Source of the DNA: Flavobacteriales bacterium UBA1112
GTDB lineage: Bacteria; Bacteroidota; Bacteroidia; Flavobacteriales_D; Sanyastnellaceae
Assembly (NCBI GenBank): GCA_002313415.1
Contig: DCBH01000103.1
Span: 1 to 16,782, forward strand
Reading direction: 5' to 3'
DNA: 16,782 bases
The notes under the pieces were generated by a model. It did no database searches. It was not told where the DNA came from and saw only the letters and a program-made list of their open reading frames with translations. The translations under genes were made by a program, and so were the position numbers. Within the stretch, counting starts at the first letter, position 1; the number at the start of each line of letters is the position of its first letter. Positions 14,133-16,782 of this stretch are shown in pieces.

Positions 14133-15793
14133 TGCTTCGATGCATTCGAATTCAAAACCATGCATTGATTCACGAAGTGGAGATGACCCTTGATGAGGGT
14201 TTTCACGTCTTTACGGGAGAGACAGGATCGGGGAAAAGCATTCTTTTGGGGGCCATAGGCCTCCTCCTCGGAGATCGTGCCGACACCACGACGGTGGGTC
14301 TACATGGAGACAGGGCAATCGTTGAAGGGGAATTCGTTGCGCCTCAATTGAAATCTTGGCTCACACTGTCTGATTTGCCACCTACAAGAGCCGTATCCGT
14401 TCGCCGTGAGGTCCTTCGTAATGGAAGATCACGGGTTTTCATCAATGATGCCCAGGCCACTGTAGGACAACTCAAGGAACTTGGGTCTCAATTGGTACAT
14501 ATCCACCGCCAAGACGATTTGGGAGCTTCCTTAGAGCGCCCCTCTTTGACTCGCGTATTGGACATCGCTGGCAATCACAATTCTATCAGGGAATCGTATC
14601 AAGAGGCTTTTCAGGCCTGGTGCAAGGCAAAAGAGGAACTTCAGGAACTCGATTCCCTCATGCGCGCTCCCGCTGGTGATGTTGACTATTTAAATCACCA
14701 GATTCGCGAACTTCAATCACTTCGTACTCATGAAGTCAATTGGCTCAATCTGCAAGCAGAGCTGCATTCACTTCAACACGCTTCTCAACTGCACGACGCA
14801 CTTCAAGCTGCTGCCCATGCATGCGACGCGGATGAATCTGGCGCCCTAGTGAACCTCGGGAAGGCTCGGCGTCTTCTGGCCAATGTCGAAGGCGTGGATG
14901 TTGACGTAGACGATGCCCAAACGCGTCTTGAAAGCGTTCACATCGAATTGTCAGATCTTTCAAATACGTTGCACCAACTCATGGATGCAAAACAACCTGA
15001 CCCAACAAAACTGAAAGGACTCGAAGAGCGACATGACAATTTGATGCGCGCCATGAAAAAGCATCAGGTCAATAGCCCCGAAGAACTCACCAAACTTCTT
15101 CAACAACTGATGAACCAAGTCGATTCCTTGCAAGGTCTTGAAGCAAGTCATAAACAAGCTTTGCAAAAAGAATCTACACTCAAGAATGATTTACAACTGG
15201 CTGGGGCAGCCTTGACGAATCAAAGGCGTAAAGCAGGAACCAAACTCATCGCAAAAGTGCTGCCTCTGCTTGCCCAACTCAAAATGCCGCATGCCGAAAT
15301 GGCTCTGAAACTTCACGAATGCGCACCCGACTTGTTGGGAGCGGATGAGCCTGAAATCTGGTTCACGAGTAACCCTGGATCGTCACTGATGCCGTTGAAT
15401 AAAGTCGCGAGCGGTGGAGAGCGTGCCCGTTTTATGCTGGCTCTGAAATCCATTTTGGCAGGGATTCAATCAACACCAGTTGTGGTCCTCGATGAAATAG
15501 ATACGGGTGTAAGCGGTGAAGTGGCCACGCACATGGGACGTGCAATGAGAGGCATTTCAAATGCCTCGGATACAAGGCAAGTGCTCGCTGTGACTCATTT
15601 GCCGCAGGTCGCTGCACAAGCCCAACATCATTGGGAAGTCAGCAAGACCACCGACGGGGCATCCACATATGTGTTTGTCGATGCCCTTGAATTCGAAAAA
15701 CGCCAATTGTCAGTAGCCACAATGTTGAGTGGGGACGACGTGACAGATGAGGCCATGGGCCAAGCTGCAAAGTTGATTTCCGCCTCTTCCTAG
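14132..15793 (+). CDS. recN: DNA repair protein RecN
   Basis: A 553-residue SMC-like ATPase for double-strand break repair. The head parts are split as in the family: Walker A GETGSGKS (29-36) at the N-terminus; signature ASGGE (426-430), Walker B VVLDEID with D454/E455, and the VTHLPQVAAQAQHHW switch (about 487-501) at the C-terminus. Between them is a short coiled-coil region (about 155-380) with many Leu/Glu/Gln heptad-like stretches. The usual IHGQHE-like motif after the first head part reads IHRQDD here (124-129). The start is ATG 14132, overlapping the porD stop (TGATG); GTG 14129 is an alternative. The final TAG overlaps the stop codon of the convergent receptor gene. In this phylum recN is commonly the end of the bamD operon. 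Confidence 0.95.
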   Translation: MLRCIRIQNHALIHEVEMTLDEGFHVFTGETGSGKSILLGAIGLLLGDRADTTTVGLHGDRAIVEGEFVAPQLKSWLTLSDLPPTRAVSVRREVLRNGRSRVFINDAQATVGQLKELGSQLVHIHRQDDLGASLERPSLTRVLDIAGNHNSIRESYQEAFQAWCKAKEELQELDSLMRAPAGDVDYLNHQIRELQSLRTHEVNWLNLQAELHSLQHASQLHDALQAAAHACDADESGALVNLGKARRLLANVEGVDVDVDDAQTRLESVHIELSDLSNTLHQLMDAKQPDPTKLKGLEERHDNLMRAMKKHQVNSPEELTKLLQQLMNQVDSLQGLEASHKQALQKESTLKNDLQLAGAALTNQRRKAGTKLIAKVLPLLAQLKMPHAEMALKLHECAPDLLGADEPEIWFTSNPGSSLMPLNKVASGGERARFMLALKSILAGIQSTPVVVLDEIDTGVSGEVATHMGRAMRGISNASDTRQVLAVTHLPQVAAQAQHHWEVSKTTDGASTYVFVDALEFEKRQLSVATMLSGDDVTDEAMGQAAKLISASS

Positions 15794-16782
15794 AAAGACC
15801 AATCCAAGCCCAACGAGGGCAAGAACGGCAGTTGATTTTTACGTTGCCCTGTGATGCGGTTGACGTAAAATATGTTTTGTCTGCTGTAGACATTTGTGAT
15901 GCCAACTGAGAGTTCGATGTCGCCTCCACCTCTCTCCCAAGTGCGCTTCACATTCAAATCCAAACGGTGATAGGCAGGAAGCCTGCCTTCATTCAGCCCT
16001 GAGAGATAAATGCTAATGTCATCTGGATTGGTGGTCAAGTAATCACCATCGATCCCTCCACCGGTGCTGGGTGCTTGGTAATATCCTTGACTTTGGGTGA
16101 ATGGAAGGCCCGACCCTAAATTCCAGCGAGCAGACACCAACCACGCACCGCCGCCAAAGCCTTGGCTGGCCACCAGATTGACATTGTGCCTTCTGTCAAA
16201 TACAGGGTCATACCAGCGAAATCCATCCCAACGATCTACATCACCGAGACCATAAACAAACCACAAGTAAGTCTCACGCTCCTCGTATTTCACCACAACG
16301 TCTGCACCAACTGCGCGACCGGTTTCCACAATGAAGTCTTTTTTGAATGCATCGGGCTCGCTTGCGTAAGTTGTGTTGTCCGGGAAAAGCTTGTTGCGGT
16401 TGAAATTGGTCAGTTGCGTAAAGTGCTTCACATAACCTTCTGCATTGACATTCAAACGCTCTGTCAAATCAAACTCAAAGCCAGCCACTGCGTGATTCGC
16501 TGTTTGAAGACTGTGCACGATTTCGCGCTGCTCTCCATTGGCCAATTGAATGTCGTCCTGCAAATTTTGAGGTCCCGCCAAGAACCCGTAGAAGAGGTTG
16601 ACGATGTCGCGATCAGAATTGGCAGAGATGACATTTTGTGAATACATCCCTCCTGCTGCCTTCAAACGCAGCCGCTCACTTGCTTTGTACTTGATGCCAA
16701 AGCGCGGCTCCATGCGCGCCTTTGCCAGGGAACTGTAATACTGCAGACGCAGGCTGGGTTGCACAATCCATGGACCTCGCGT
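15790..16782 (-). CDS. TonB-dependent receptor, C-terminal part (cut by the window edge)
   Basis: The last 330 residues of an outer-membrane receptor; the frame stays open to base 16782, so the start, signal peptide, plug and TonB box lie outside. Barrel-strand patterns are clear: LRLQYYSSLAKARMEPRFGI, LRLKAAGGMYSQN, AVAGFEFDLTERLNVNAEGY, VGADVVVKYEERETYLWFVYGLG, HNVNLVASQGFGGGAWLVSARWNLGSGLPFT and the final strand ending FLPSLGLDWSF with a terminal Phe. The EPRFGIKY...RLKAAGGMYSQN and GSGLPFT motifs are typical of Bacteroidota TonB-dependent receptors with carboxypeptidase-like N-terminal domains. The substrate cannot be inferred, and there is no SusD-like partner in the window. Confidence 0.9.
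   Translation of the reverse strand, partial: TRGPWIVQPSLRLQYYSSLAKARMEPRFGIKYKASERLRLKAAGGMYSQNVISANSDRDIVNLFYGFLAGPQNLQDDIQLANGEQREIVHSLQTANHAVAGFEFDLTERLNVNAEGYVKHFTQLTNFNRNKLFPDNTTYASEPDAFKKDFIVETGRAVGADVVVKYEERETYLWFVYGLGDVDRWDGFRWYDPVFDRRHNVNLVASQGFGGGAWLVSARWNLGSGLPFTQSQGYYQAPSTGGGIDGDYLTTNPDDISIYLSGLNEGRLPAYHRLDLNVKRTWERGGGDIELSVGITNVYSRQNIFYVNRITGQRKNQLPFLPSLGLDWSF

Overview
The window reads as a chromosomal segment of a Bacteroidota bacterium, probably of the Flavobacteriales type. The evidence is the block bamD - rpoZ-like - coaBC - DUF4835/porD - recN, which I know as a conserved Bacteroidota arrangement; a SusC-like style of TonB-dependent receptor; Bacteroidota-type promoter boxes (TAnnTTTG); and a near absence of Shine-Dalgarno sequences. 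Base composition is close to balanced, higher in GC than most Flavobacteriaceae, so a lineage outside that family is plausible (inference).

Layout. 1-509: a small secreted beta-barrel protein on the minus strand, followed by a UUCG-loop terminator. 731-2605: a Uup-like ABC-F ATPase on the plus strand. 2646-6742: a phenylacetyl-CoA epoxidase locus, with the reductase gene paaE on the minus strand diverging from paaA-paaB-paaC-paaD-paaI on the plus strand. The 91-bp divergent promoter region holds a 6+4+6 inverted repeat that could be an operator. 6802-10627: a tight three-gene minus-strand operon in the order alpha-oxoamine synthase (sphingolipid/sulfonolipid type), truA, then an MsbA-like ABC exporter. 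10753-15793: a compact plus-strand operon bamD, rpoZ-like, coaBC, porD-like and recN, with gaps of 3 and 12 nt and overlaps of 4 and 1 nt. 15790-16782: the C-terminal third or so of a TonB-dependent receptor on the minus strand, cut by the window edge. Its stop codon and that of recN lie in the same CTAG tetranucleotide.

How the parts work together. PaaA, B, C and E make and feed the multicomponent monooxygenase that epoxidises phenylacetyl-CoA. PaaD is thought to help mature the iron-sulfur/iron centres, and PaaI is the thioesterase that rescues CoA from dead-end intermediates. The ligase, ring-opening and beta-oxidation genes (paaK, paaG, paaZ, paaJ, paaH) are not here and must lie elsewhere if the pathway is complete. 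The oxoamine synthase and the lipid-exporter-like ABC protein could work on the same membrane lipid. The bamD operon mixes outer-membrane assembly, transcription, CoA synthesis, type IX secretion and DNA repair, which is normal for this phylum.

I saw no tRNA or rRNA gene, insertion sequence, CRISPR array, prophage or toxin-antitoxin gene. This is mostly a well-ordered housekeeping and catabolic region, and I do not see a wholly new system in it. The points most worth checking are the candidate paa operator, the altered active-site residues of CoaBC, the substrate of the oxoamine synthase, and the shared stop-codon tetranucleotide.
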